Below are positions 28,423 through 38,625 of a DNA stretch of 64,000 bases, piece by piece. The position numbers were made by a program, and so were the translations under genes. The stretch covers positions 86,501 through 150,500 of the forward strand of contig JALERM010000052.1 in assembly GCA_022764165.1 (NCBI GenBank). The letters run 5' to 3'. Below the pieces are notes generated by a model, which searched no databases, was not told the origin of the DNA, and saw only the letters and a list, made by a program, of their open reading frames with translations. Position 1 is the stretch's first letter. Each line of letters starts with the position of its first letter. Origin of the DNA: Eubacterium sp. GTDB taxonomy: Bacteria > Bacillota > Clostridia > Lachnospirales > Lachnospiraceae.

Positions 28423-31139
28423 GGCCCATATATTTGAAAATGTCTGCTTTTGGTTCTTATGCCAATGAGACAGAGATTGATTTTACCAATGTGGAACAGG
28501 GTGTGTTTTTGATCACCGGTGATACAGGTTCCGGAAAAACAACTATTTTTGATGCCATTACCTTTGCTCTATATGGGCAGACCAGCGGAGGAAAGCGGGA
28601 GGGCACCATGATGCGGAGCCAGTATGCGGATCTGTCCACAAGAACATTTGTGGAATTGTTGTTTGAGTGCAGGGGAGAACGTTATCGGGTCATCCGGAAT
28701 CCGGAGTATGAGAGAGAAAGCAAACGGAAGAAGAAAGACGGACAGCGTGCGGTGACAAAAGAGAAAGCCAGTGTGGAACTGTATCTTCCGGATGGGAGTC
28801 TTTATCCCGGGAACCGTCAGGAAATCAATGGGAAGCTGGTGGAAATCCTGGGGGTGGATGCCAGACAGTTTACACAGATTTCCATGATTGCCCAGGGAGA
28901 ATTTCTGAAGCTTCTGCATGCCCGGTCAGATGAGAGAAAAGAAATATTTTCCAGGATATTTGATACCAGGATTTTCCGGAGTGTCCAGGAAGAATTGAAA
29001 AACCGGACGAAGCAGCTGTACGGACAGTTGGAGGACAACCGAAAGGCCTGTCTGCGGGAAATCCAGCAGCTGGAGGCGGAGGAAGAGTGTCTGCCCGGTA
29101 TCCGGCAGCTGCTGGATCAGCTTCTGGATTCGTCTGCGAAGGAGCCTGATCTTGATCTGGAGGAGATCATCGGTGTTCAGATTCTTGAAGCAGATCGAAC
29201 AGAATATGAGCTCCTTCAGGAGCAGGATAAAAACGTCAGGAAAGAACTGGATACACAAAACCGGGTCTACAGTATTTCCAGAGAGTATGCAGAACGCTTT
29301 CGGGAACTGGATCGGATACGGGATGAGATAAAGAAGCTGGAAGCTCAGAAACAGCAGTGGGAAGTGCAGGAAGAAAAGATTGGCTGGGGACAAAAGAGCC
29401 TGGCAGTATTTCCTTTTGAGAAAGCCTGTAAAAAGGCGGCGGCAAACCGGGAAGAGACAGAGAAACGTCTGGAATACCTGACACAGTGGTTTGAAAGCCA
29501 CGGTCAGGATGTGCAGGAGAAACTGCTGCAGATGGAGGAATGGAAAAAGTTTCAGAAGCGTCTGGAAGAACAGGAAGTTCCGGTCCTTCACCGGCTGGAA
29601 CAATCGCTGGAACAGTACCGGGGACTGAAGACCAGGCTGAAAGAAATGGCATCGCTGGAGAAAAAATGGAAGACCGGGCAGGAAGCTTACCGGGAGGTAA
29701 ATGAAGCGTATCAGAAGCTTGCCCAGGAGTATGAGCAGACCTATCAGATGTATTTCCGGGAACAGGCGGGAATTATGGCGGCAGATCTGTCAGAAGGACA
29801 GCCCTGTCCGGTGTGTGGTTCTCTCCATCATCCGCAGAAGGCAGTATTGTCGGAACAGGCACCCACCAGACAGCAGGTGGAAGAACTGAAGAAGAGGAGA
29901 GAAGAAGCGGAACAGAACAGGGATCAGAAGCAGAAAGAGCTGATGGAACTGTCCGGAAAGATGGAAAAGGAGCTGGCGGTTGTCCGGGAGATGGAGCGGC
30001 AGCTTCTGGGACAGGAACAGGAAGACAGTTCTCCGGAGCAGATACGCATCCGCTGGGAAACCTGGGAAAAACAGGCACTGCAAAGACTGAAAAAAGGGAA
30101 AAAACAGGTAGCAGATACCCAGGCCGGGCTGGAAAAGAGTACGGCGGCATATCAGAAGGCAGTTCAGGAGGAAAGTATCCGAAAAGGTCAGCGTGATGAA
30201 AATGAGAAACTGCTGGAACAGCAGAAAAAGCAGGAAGCGCAGGAATACAAAAAATATCTGAAAGAAATCCGTACGCAGGGATTTGCAGATGAGGTGCATT
30301 ATCAAAGCTGCAGGATGGAACAGAAAGAAATTGAGAGGCTGCACAGTCAGCTGGAAAAATACCGAAAAAAATGTATGGAAGCGGAGCAGAAGAGAAAACT
30401 TCTGGAGCAGCAGCTGGACGGCAAAGAGCCGCCGGATATGAAAGCACTGGAAGAGAAACTGCAGGAACTGACGCAGCAGCTAAAAAATGTACAGAATCGT
30501 ATGCGGAAAGTTTACAGCAGAAGAGAGAAAAATAAAGATGCACACAGAAAGCTGCAGCTTCTGAAAACAGAACGGACGGAACTCAGAAATAGATATGAAA
30601 AAGTTGGAAATATCAGCCGCACCGCCAACGGGAATCTGACAGGTTCTGTAAAAATGGATTTTGAATCTTATATGCAGCGGCAGTATTTTGAACAGATGAT
30701 ACAGTGTGCCAACCACCATTTGCAGAAAATGGCATCCGGTCAGTTTCTGCTGCGGTGCCGCAGTCTGGACAAATTGTCCACTCAGGCAAGCGCAGGGCTG
30801 GATCTGGACGTGTACAGTCTGGTGACAGGTAAGGTAAGAGATGTAAAAACCCTGTCCGGGGGCGAGTCTTTTATGGCGGCGCTGGCACTGGCCCTGGGGA
30901 TGACGGATGTCATTACCAGAACAACCGGAGCCGTTCGTATGGATACACTGTTTATTGACGAGGGATTTGGCTCCCTGGATGAAAATTCCAGAGAACAGGC
31001 AATCCGCATTTTGCAGGGCCTGGCCTGCACCAGCCGTATGGTGGGGATCATTTCTCACGTGACGGAACTGAAGGATCAGATTCAGCAGCAGCTGATGGTA
31101 ACGAAAGGCAAGCAGGGAAGTCAGGCAGTCTGGAGGTAA
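28419..31139 (+). CDS. sbcC: Exonuclease SbcCD subunit C
   Basis: MRPIYLKMSAFGSYANETEIDF, GDTGSGKTTIFDAI, coiled coils with CPVCG zinc hook, LSGGESFMAALALALG. Confidence 0.95.
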   Translation: MRPIYLKMSAFGSYANETEIDFTNVEQGVFLITGDTGSGKTTIFDAITFALYGQTSGGKREGTMMRSQYADLSTRTFVELLFECRGERYRVIRNPEYERESKRKKKDGQRAVTKEKASVELYLPDGSLYPGNRQEINGKLVEILGVDARQFTQISMIAQGEFLKLLHARSDERKEIFSRIFDTRIFRSVQEELKNRTKQLYGQLEDNRKACLREIQQLEAEEECLPGIRQLLDQLLDSSAKEPDLDLEEIIGVQILEADRTEYELLQEQDKNVRKELDTQNRVYSISREYAERFRELDRIRDEIKKLEAQKQQWEVQEEKIGWGQKSLAVFPFEKACKKAAANREETEKRLEYLTQWFESHGQDVQEKLLQMEEWKKFQKRLEEQEVPVLHRLEQSLEQYRGLKTRLKEMASLEKKWKTGQEAYREVNEAYQKLAQEYEQTYQMYFREQAGIMAADLSEGQPCPVCGSLHHPQKAVLSEQAPTRQQVEELKKRREEAEQNRDQKQKELMELSGKMEKELAVVREMERQLLGQEQEDSSPEQIRIRWETWEKQALQRLKKGKKQVADTQAGLEKSTAAYQKAVQEESIRKGQRDENEKLLEQQKKQEAQEYKKYLKEIRTQGFADEVHYQSCRMEQKEIERLHSQLEKYRKKCMEAEQKRKLLEQQLDGKEPPDMKALEEKLQELTQQLKNVQNRMRKVYSRREKNKDAHRKLQLLKTERTELRNRYEKVGNISRTANGNLTGSVKMDFESYMQRQYFEQMIQCANHHLQKMASGQFLLRCRSLDKLSTQASAGLDLDVYSLVTGKVRDVKTLSGGESFMAALALALGMTDVITRTTGAVRMDTLFIDEGFGSLDENSREQAIRILQGLACTSRMVGIISHVTELKDQIQQQLMVTKGKQGSQAVWR

Positions 31140-31141
31140 AT

Positions 31142-32299
31142 ATGGAATTAAATAAAGAAAATATGAAAAAAATTATGTTGTTGATTGTGTTTACGGTGTT
31201 AGTACTGGCATGTGCAATAAATTATAAGACCGTGTTCCAGTATATCGCTGTTTTCTTTGGAATTATCTTTCCCTTTGTACTGGGCGGGATTATTGCGTTT
31301 ATTATCAATATTCCCATGCGGTCTCTGGAAAAAAATCTCTTCGGAAGAATTCCATGGAAGAAAAAAGAAAAACGAAAAGGGCTCATTCGGGGACTCAGTA
31401 TGGTGACCGCCATGGCATTGATCGTTGCCGTTGTTGTACTGGTATTTTTTGTGGTTGTGCCGCAGCTGGGTGATACCGTTATGGAAGTAAGCAACAATAT
31501 TGTACAGTTCTGGCCTAAGGTACAGGAATGGGCAATGAAAATTTTCTCAGATAATCCGGAAATTATGGAATGGGTGAATTCCATAGAAATTGATTGGGAA
31601 AGTCTGCTCAAACAGGCAATCAGTTTCCTGCAGACGGGTGCAGGCACCATTCTCGGATCCACGTTCAATGTGGCAAAAGTTATCGTGAACTTTGCAACTA
31701 ATTTTGCAGTGGCATTTGTATTTGCTATTTACGTACTGCTTCAGAAAGAAAAACTGCAGGTTCAGATTCGGAAGGTGATGTATGCATTTTTGCCGGAACG
31801 TGTGGTGGAATCCACTTTGGATGTGTGCCGCCTGGCAAACAAGACATTTTCCAACTTCCTGACCGGTCAGTGTCTGGAAGCGGTGATTCTGGGATGTATG
31901 TTTGTGATTGCGATGAGCATTTTCCGTTTCCCGTATGCACTTTTAATTGGTGTTTTAATTGCATTTACGGCGCTGATTCCTATTTTTGGTGCATTTATCG
32001 GATGTGCAGTGGGAACATTTTTGATTCTGATTGAAAACCCGATGCAGGCACTGGGATTTATTATTCTGTTTTTGGTGCTGCAGCAGATCGAGGGAAATCT
32101 GATTTACCCCCATGTGGTGGGGAACTCTGTGGGACTTCCGTCTATCTGGGTGCTGGTAGCCGTAACACTGGGTGCCAGCCTGATGGGAGTTGCCGGTATG
32201 TTGATATTCATTCCTCTGCTATCAGTGATTTACACACTGTTTCGGAGGCATGTATATAAAAGACTTAAAAAAAGAAAGGTGTTAGAAAAATGTGAGTAA
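31142..32299 (+). CDS. AI-2E family transporter
   Basis: Polytopic; LIGVLIAFTALIPIFGAFIG and QQIEGNLIYPHVVGNSVGLPS. Confidence 0.9.
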   Translation: MELNKENMKKIMLLIVFTVLVLACAINYKTVFQYIAVFFGIIFPFVLGGIIAFIINIPMRSLEKNLFGRIPWKKKEKRKGLIRGLSMVTAMALIVAVVVLVFFVVVPQLGDTVMEVSNNIVQFWPKVQEWAMKIFSDNPEIMEWVNSIEIDWESLLKQAISFLQTGAGTILGSTFNVAKVIVNFATNFAVAFVFAIYVLLQKEKLQVQIRKVMYAFLPERVVESTLDVCRLANKTFSNFLTGQCLEAVILGCMFVIAMSIFRFPYALLIGVLIAFTALIPIFGAFIGCAVGTFLILIENPMQALGFIILFLVLQQIEGNLIYPHVVGNSVGLPSIWVLVAVTLGASLMGVAGMLIFIPLLSVIYTLFRRHVYKRLKKRKVLEKCE

Positions 32300-32348
32300 G
32301 TCGTGGCGATTCATCACCGCCATGCATACAGAAAGGGAGAGACATAAG

Positions 32349-33722
32349 ATGATGAAGTATGGAGAAACAGAGAAAAAGAATGTAAAAACACTGGCAGATA
32401 TGTACAAAGAATTTCTGGATGCCGGAAAAACAGAACGGGAGTGTGCAGCCAATATCAGCCGTATTGCCCGGGAACATGGATACCGTGATCTGGAGGAAAT
32501 TTTGGAAAACGGGGAATCACTGAAAGCCGGCGATAAGGTATATGCAGTTAATATGAACAAGGCAGTTCTTATGATGGAAATCGGAACAGACCCGATGGAA
32601 AAGGGAATGCTGCTTGTTGGTTCTCATATTGATTCCCCGCGGCTGGATATCAAGCAGAAACCGTTATACGAAAACAGCGGAATGGCATATCTGGATACGC
32701 ATTATTATGGCGGCATCAAAAAATATCAGTGGGTGGCATCGCCTCTGGCTCTTCACGGAACAGTAGTGAAAAAAGATGGAACAGTAATTGAGGTATCTAT
32801 CGGAGAAAACCCTGAAGATCCGGTAATCGGTGTGACCGATATTCTGGTACATCTCTCTGCAAAACAGATGGAAAAACCGGGCAGTACCGTGATTGAAGGT
32901 GAGGCCCTGGATCTTCTGGTGGGAAGTACACCGGCAGAAAGTGAAGATGAAGAAAAGAAAGAAAATGCAGTAAAAGAATACATAAATCAGCTGCTGAAAG
33001 AAAAATATAATATCGAAGAAGAGGATTTTGTGTCTGCGGAACTGGAAGCGGTACCTGCCGGAAAAGCAAGAGATTTCGGACTGGATGCCAGCATGATCAT
33101 GGCTTACGGACAGGATGACAGAATCTGTGCCTTCTGTTCTCTGATGGGATTTTTGTACAGCGAACAGACTTCAAAAACAAAAGTCTGCCTGTTCGTTGAT
33201 AAAGAAGAGATTGGAAGTGTGGGTGCTACCGGTATGCATTCTCATTTCCTGGAAAATACAGCTGCCGAGGTTATGAATGCACTGGGACAGTATTCGGAAC
33301 TGAAACTTCGCCGTGCTCTGAAAAATTCCAAAATGCTGTCAGCAGATGTAAGTGCAGGTTATGATCCTCTGTACAGCGAAGCTTTTGAGAAAAATAATTC
33401 CAGTTTCCTCGGAAAAGGACCGACGATCAACAAATACACCGGTTCCCGCGGAAAGAGCGGTTCCAATGATGCCAGTGCAGAATATCTCGGCAAACTCAGA
33501 GGAATATTTGACAGCCGCAATGTGGTATACCAGACCGCAGAACTTGGTAAAATAGATGTGGGCGGTGGCGGAACGATTGCTTATATACCGGCTGCTTACG
33601 GCATGGATGTGGTAGACCTGGGAATCCCGGTGCTTAACATGCATGCCCAGTATGAGATTTGTTCAAAAGTGGACGTATATGAAGCAAGCCGCTGCTACAA
33701 AGCATTTTACGACTTGATGTGA
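32349..33722 (+). CDS. M18-family aminopeptidase
   Basis: GSHIDSPRLDIKQKPLYE, DKEEIGSVGATGMHS, NMHAQYEICSKVDVYE. Confidence 0.9.
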   Translation: MMKYGETEKKNVKTLADMYKEFLDAGKTERECAANISRIAREHGYRDLEEILENGESLKAGDKVYAVNMNKAVLMMEIGTDPMEKGMLLVGSHIDSPRLDIKQKPLYENSGMAYLDTHYYGGIKKYQWVASPLALHGTVVKKDGTVIEVSIGENPEDPVIGVTDILVHLSAKQMEKPGSTVIEGEALDLLVGSTPAESEDEEKKENAVKEYINQLLKEKYNIEEEDFVSAELEAVPAGKARDFGLDASMIMAYGQDDRICAFCSLMGFLYSEQTSKTKVCLFVDKEEIGSVGATGMHSHFLENTAAEVMNALGQYSELKLRRALKNSKMLSADVSAGYDPLYSEAFEKNNSSFLGKGPTINKYTGSRGKSGSNDASAEYLGKLRGIFDSRNVVYQTAELGKIDVGGGGTIAYIPAAYGMDVVDLGIPVLNMHAQYEICSKVDVYEASRCYKAFYDLM

Positions 33723-33812
33723 CGAGCTTTTTAGAATTTGAGGAGCAGGAAGTGTGCCTCGCAGTAAGTACGGCGAGGTGTACTTGAATCAGGAGACAGA
33801 TAAATATAAAGA

Positions 33813-35849
33813 ATGAGAGACAGGGGAAGTGGAATGGAGAAGAAAGATTATCTGGAATTTGTTCTGGAAAAACTGCAGGACCGGATTCGCAGAATTGACA
33901 GTTCGATTCTCGAAGGTGAAAAAGAAATTGAAGGCATGCATGAGTATTACTGGGAAAATTATACGGAGATGGATCAGTACGGTTATGAGAATTTCGATAA
34001 TCAGCAGGCACTCCTGACACAGATCAATACCAACCAGGCGCAGATGAAGATGAGGCGAAGACTGCTGAAAATGCTGGATTCCCCCTATTTTGCCCGTGTG
34101 GATTTTTGTTATGAGGATGAAGAAGAAGCCGAGATTTTTTATATCGGTATCGGCAATTTTGCGGAAAATGCCGGAGGTGTCCCGCTGGTTTATGACTGGC
34201 GGGCCCCGGTCAGCGGGCTGTTTTATGATTTTGACAAAGGGGATGCCTTTTACGAGGCCCCCGGCGGCAGGATGGAGGGTGAAATCACAGCCAAGTGGCA
34301 GTATAAGATCCGCCAGGGTAAGATGATTTACGCCTTTGAGAGCGATATCAAAATCGATGATGAAATCCTGAAGGCGGAGCTTGGCGGCAATGGCGATGTA
34401 CAGCTGAAAAATATTATCCGCACCATTCAGAAAGAACAAAATGCCATCATTCGAAACACCAGTGACCGGATTCTGGTGATTCAGGGTGCGGCGGGAAGCG
34501 GGAAAACCTCTGTGGCCCTTCACAGGATTGCCTATCTTCTGTATCATGACAGAAAAAATCTGAAATCATCCAACATCCTGATTTTGTCACCCAACGGAAT
34601 TTTCTCTGATTATATTTCCCACATTCTTCCGGAACTGGGAGAAGAAAATATCCAGGAAATGAGTTTTGATTTCTTTGCTTACCGGCAGCTTCGTGATACG
34701 GTGGCGGACTGTGAGGAAAAGTATGATCTGATCGAGCAGAACATGCGGGATTCCGGATGTGTGGATGCTTACCATCAGAAACAGTCAGGAGAATTTGTCA
34801 GCCAGATGGAAGGGTATCTTCTAATGCTGGAAGATGAACTGATGCAGTTTCAGGATGTGGATTTCCGCGGATATCGAATCAAATCTTCACAGGTTATTGA
34901 CTTGTTTTATCATAAGTTTCTCGATATCCCCTTACTGTCCCGTATGGAGGCGGTGATGGAATATCTCATCGATGAATACGAGACGCTGGCAGGAAAAGAC
35001 CTGGAGGAAGAAGAAAAACTGTATTTCCAGGAAAAATTCCTGCGCATGTACGAAACCAGAGATCTTTATGTAATCTATAACAGATTTCTGGAAAGCTGCG
35101 GATACCACACCCTTCCCGATGTACCTTATGAAAAAAGGATGCTGAAATATGAAGATGTCTATCCCATGCTTTACATGAAGTATCGCCTGTCACGGCCTGA
35201 ACAGCGGAATAACATCAAGCATCTGGTCATAGATGAAATGCAGGATTACAGCCGGATGCAATATGAAATCCTGATGCAGTTGTTTCCCTGCCGGATGACG
35301 ATTCTTGGTGATAAGGCGCAGACCATGGATGAAAAGCAACAGGATGTGACCCGTTTCCTTCCCCGGCTCATGCGTCATGGCTGCCGTGTGATCGAAATGA
35401 ACAAAAGCTACCGCAATACCGTGGAAATCGCCCGCTATGCGGCAGAACTGGCAGGCATCAAAGACCTGGATCTCTTTGAACGGCACGGCAAACCGGTGAC
35501 AGAAGAAACTTTTGATGATCTGACTGAAGCGGTGGAACAGATTACAAAAGCAGTCCGGCTGGGGACTGAGGCCTTTGAGACTGCTGCTGTACTCGCTATG
35601 ACCGAGGAAGAAGCATGGGAAATCTATCATCTTCTGGAAACAAAGATGCCCGTAAACTACGTGGACCGAAACAGCAGTAACTTCCGCAAAGGTCTTACCG
35701 TCACCACTTTCTACCTGGCCAAAGGACTGGAATTCGATCAGGTCTTTACCATATATGGAAAACAAAAAGAAAATGCACTCATAAGGCAGGCAAAATACAT
35801 TTGCGCCACACGGGCACTGCATGAATTGTATATGTATCAATTGCAATAG
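33813..35849 (+). CDS. HelD-like UvrD/Rep superfamily helicase
   Basis: YDWRAPVSGLFYDF, VIQGAAGSGKTSVALHRIAYLLY, VIDEMQDYS, LAKGLEFDQV. Confidence 0.85.
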   Translation: MRDRGSGMEKKDYLEFVLEKLQDRIRRIDSSILEGEKEIEGMHEYYWENYTEMDQYGYENFDNQQALLTQINTNQAQMKMRRRLLKMLDSPYFARVDFCYEDEEEAEIFYIGIGNFAENAGGVPLVYDWRAPVSGLFYDFDKGDAFYEAPGGRMEGEITAKWQYKIRQGKMIYAFESDIKIDDEILKAELGGNGDVQLKNIIRTIQKEQNAIIRNTSDRILVIQGAAGSGKTSVALHRIAYLLYHDRKNLKSSNILILSPNGIFSDYISHILPELGEENIQEMSFDFFAYRQLRDTVADCEEKYDLIEQNMRDSGCVDAYHQKQSGEFVSQMEGYLLMLEDELMQFQDVDFRGYRIKSSQVIDLFYHKFLDIPLLSRMEAVMEYLIDEYETLAGKDLEEEEKLYFQEKFLRMYETRDLYVIYNRFLESCGYHTLPDVPYEKRMLKYEDVYPMLYMKYRLSRPEQRNNIKHLVIDEMQDYSRMQYEILMQLFPCRMTILGDKAQTMDEKQQDVTRFLPRLMRHGCRVIEMNKSYRNTVEIARYAAELAGIKDLDLFERHGKPVTEETFDDLTEAVEQITKAVRLGTEAFETAAVLAMTEEEAWEIYHLLETKMPVNYVDRNSSNFRKGLTVTTFYLAKGLEFDQVFTIYGKQKENALIRQAKYICATRALHELYMYQLQ

Positions 35850-35888
35850 CTCCTTCTTCTTCCAAAATACAAAAGAGAGGTATATGGA

Positions 35889-36467
35889 ATGAATACGAAA
35901 AAAACTGATTTTGTTATCCGCATGGCCCGTCTCTCGGATGCGGAACAGCTTCTGGAAATTTATCGCCCCTATGTGGAAAATACAGCGATTTCCTTTGAAT
36001 ATGAAGTACCTTCCGTGGAGGAGTTCAGAGAAAGAATCCGGAATACAATGGAAATGTATCCCTACTATGTGGCAGTAGATGATGAACGTATTCTGGGCTA
36101 TGCCTACGTTTCACCTTTTAAAGCAAGAAAAGCGTATGACTGGGCGGTGGAGACGACTATTTATATACGTCAGGAATGCCGGGGAATGGGATGCGGAAAG
36201 GCATTGTATCTTGCTCTGGAAGAGATACTTCGCCGACAGAACATCATCAACATGAATGCCTGTATCGCCTATACAGACCACGAGGACGAACATCTGACCA
36301 ATAAGAGCATGGAATTTCATGAACACATGGGATATCGCCTGGTGGGAACTTTCCACAAATGCGGATACAAATTTGGAAAGTGGTATGATATGATCTGGAT
36401 GGAAAAAATAATACAGGAACATCCGGAGCACGCAGAACCAGTCATTCCTGTCGGGAAAATCATTTAG
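35889..36467 (+). CDS. GNAT N-acetyltransferase (phosphinothricin acetyltransferase-like)
   Basis: IRMARLSDAEQLLEIYRPYVENTAISFEYEVPS, GMGCGKALY, GYRLVGTFHKCGYKFGKWYDMIWME. Confidence 0.88.
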   Translation: MNTKKTDFVIRMARLSDAEQLLEIYRPYVENTAISFEYEVPSVEEFRERIRNTMEMYPYYVAVDDERILGYAYVSPFKARKAYDWAVETTIYIRQECRGMGCGKALYLALEEILRRQNIINMNACIAYTDHEDEHLTNKSMEFHEHMGYRLVGTFHKCGYKFGKWYDMIWMEKIIQEHPEHAEPVIPVGKII

Positions 36468-36479
36468 TGAATTTGGAAA

Positions 36480-36512
36480 AGGGACGGAGAATCTCTGGAA
36501 GTTTCCGTCCCT
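36480..36512. repeat. REP-like hairpin between convergent genes
   Basis: GGGACGGAGAATCTCTGGAAGTTTCCGTCCC. Confidence 0.6.
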
Positions 36513-36539
36513 CTTCAAATCGATAAACAAAATTCGTAA

Positions 36540-37049
36540 TCAATTCTGGCAAAGATATCCTTTGTTGTTCAATTCTTGTTCAATCAGATCCAGAGTGTCT
36601 TCAGAATCAGCGGATATGGTATGGTAATGATAACCGGAGGTCACATCCTTGAGGGGTGTGGATTTGCCGCTGTGTATTTCCTCCAGAAACTTTTTCACAT
36701 CTCTTCGGGAAGACACATTAAGTTCCGCTCTCAGACAACCATAGACACGATGACGCACAAAAACATCCAAAGCGACACCTCCCAGATCAACAATGGTATT
36801 CAGTTCATCTTCCATATCTTCATCGGAATGAAATACTTTCATGGCACGTGTGACCCGCTGTGGGGCATTTATAAGATAACCACGGTTAGTGGATATAATA
36901 TCATGGTGTTCTGCACGGATTAATGCCATATCCTGCACGATCACCTGCCTGCTGACAGAAAAATGCTCTGCCAGTGCGGTGCCGGAGATAGGTGAAGAAG
37001 CATGTGTCAGCATTTTGAGGATTTCCTGGCGTCTTTCTGTTCCTTTCAT
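36540..37049 (-). CDS. niaR: NAD-biosynthesis repressor NiaR (HTH + 3H domain)
   Basis: N-terminal HTH_11 with VSRQVIVQD; three-His domain HHDIIST, VDLGGVALDVFVRHRVYG, SGYHYHTI. Confidence 0.85.
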   Translation of the reverse strand: MKGTERRQEILKMLTHASSPISGTALAEHFSVSRQVIVQDMALIRAEHHDIISTNRGYLINAPQRVTRAMKVFHSDEDMEDELNTIVDLGGVALDVFVRHRVYGCLRAELNVSSRRDVKKFLEEIHSGKSTPLKDVTSGYHYHTISADSEDTLDLIEQELNNKGYLCQN

Positions 37050-37251
37050 GATTGTCAGTCAGTCCTTTCTCATTTTTTGTTGGATATTTCGTAACTGTTC
37101 AGTACATGCATGTATACCAGTTAAAGTATTTTCTATTATATACCAGACTCTTCAAATACATCAAGTGCAAATTCAAGATATCAGTATAATTCACACCTGT
37201 ATTGAATCCATAATTCAGATGTGCTAAACTTATGAAATATAAGGTGCCGGG

Positions 37252-37278
37252 GTGACTATGAACCCGTCCCCCAGTCAC
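37252..37278. repeat. 27-nt motif, copy 1
   Basis: GTGACTATGAACCCGTCCCCCAGTCAC. Confidence 0.7.
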
Positions 37279-37303
37279 TTTTTTAGATAGAGAGGTAAGT
37301 TAA

Positions 37304-38614
37304 ATGAATCCTGTAGTAAGTATTATTGTCCCGATTTATAATGCACAGGTGCAGCTGAATCGATGTATCGACAGTGTTTTGAATCAGGACTTTGAAGATT
37401 TTGAATTGATTCTGGTAAATGATGGAAGTAAAGATGCTTCCGGTGAGATTTGTGACAGGTATGCTGCGGAAGATGAGAGAATTCATGTGATTCATAAGGA
37501 AAATACGGGAGTATCGGACAGCAGGAATTGTGGAATTGATGCTGCAAAAGGTGAGTATCTGCAATTTCTTGACAGTGATGACTGGATTACCATGGATGCC
37601 ACCAGTCTTCTGGTGAGGGCGGCAAAAGAATATCAATGTGATCTTGTCATTGCGGATTTTTATCGGGTGGTGGGAGAGCGTGTGTCTCCCAAGGGGGATA
37701 TTCAGGAAGACAAGCTGCTGAGCAGGGAAGAGTTTGCGTCACTGATGATGGAAAAACCGGCGGATTTTTATTATGGAGTTCTCTGGAACAAGTTATATAG
37801 AAGAGAGATCGTGGAAAAGTATCATCTCCGCATGGATACTGATGTGAGCTGGTGTGAGGATTTCATGTTCAATCTGGAATATATCCGGAGGATTCAGACC
37901 ATTTATCCGCTGCGGGTTCCGGTATATTATTATGTGAAGACAAAAGGTTCGCTGGTCAGTCAGGGAATGAGTATTACCAATACCATTAAAATGAAGAAAA
38001 ATGTATTTGAGTATTACCATGCATTTTATCAGGATGTTTTCGGGGTTGAAAGCCATGAGAAAAGTCGTCTGCAGGTGTATCGGTTCCTTTTCGATGCGGC
38101 AGGGGATGGTCTGGTGCCTCCGGCCCTTCTGCCGGGTTCTTTTAAACTTGGTGAAGAACGGACACAGGTCAGTGATGAGATCCTGAGAGGTGAGGGATTC
38201 CTTCTGGAAATTTATCGGATGGAGAAGCTGCTTGACCGTCTTCTGGAGACTGTTGCCCTGAAAAATGATATGACTCTGGAGGAAGTGAGAATTCTTCTCT
38301 GTCTTTCGGAGGCAGGTGGGCTGTGCAGTAAAAAAGAACTGGCGGATATGTCCCGGATGACCAGAACAGGATTATCCCGAGTGGTTCAGAAACTTATGGG
38401 AAAGGGACTGATCGGCACGGAAGAGGGAGCAGGAAAGAAAAACGCCAAAGAAATAAAAACCCTGCCGGCATCGGAAATAATTATGAATGAAATATCCGCT
38501 GCCAAAAGGGATTGTTATCAGCTGATGTTTGCTGGCCTGGAGAGAGAAGAAATGGAACAGATTTACCGCATATCTTCCAGAATGCAGGAAAATATCCAGA
38601 GGGCTTTAAAATAG
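37304..38614 (+). CDS. Family-2 glycosyltransferase fused to C-terminal MarR-type winged-helix domain
   Basis: N-term VSIIVPIYNAQVQLNRCIDSVLNQ...LVNDGSKDASGEICD...FLDSDDW (GT2); C-term MEKLLDRLLETVALKNDMTLEEVRILLCLSEAGGLCSKKELADMSRMTRTGLSRVVQKLMGKGLI (MarR), one continuous ORF. Confidence 0.85.
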   Translation: MNPVVSIIVPIYNAQVQLNRCIDSVLNQDFEDFELILVNDGSKDASGEICDRYAAEDERIHVIHKENTGVSDSRNCGIDAAKGEYLQFLDSDDWITMDATSLLVRAAKEYQCDLVIADFYRVVGERVSPKGDIQEDKLLSREEFASLMMEKPADFYYGVLWNKLYRREIVEKYHLRMDTDVSWCEDFMFNLEYIRRIQTIYPLRVPVYYYVKTKGSLVSQGMSITNTIKMKKNVFEYYHAFYQDVFGVESHEKSRLQVYRFLFDAAGDGLVPPALLPGSFKLGEERTQVSDEILRGEGFLLEIYRMEKLLDRLLETVALKNDMTLEEVRILLCLSEAGGLCSKKELADMSRMTRTGLSRVVQKLMGKGLIGTEEGAGKKNAKEIKTLPASEIIMNEISAAKRDCYQLMFAGLEREEMEQIYRISSRMQENIQRALK

Positions 38615-38625
38615 GGAGGAAAGTT

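Noticed and set aside
33813-35849. Novel helicase system
   Set aside because: Motifs fit the known HelD/UvrD-like family with no unusual fused domain.
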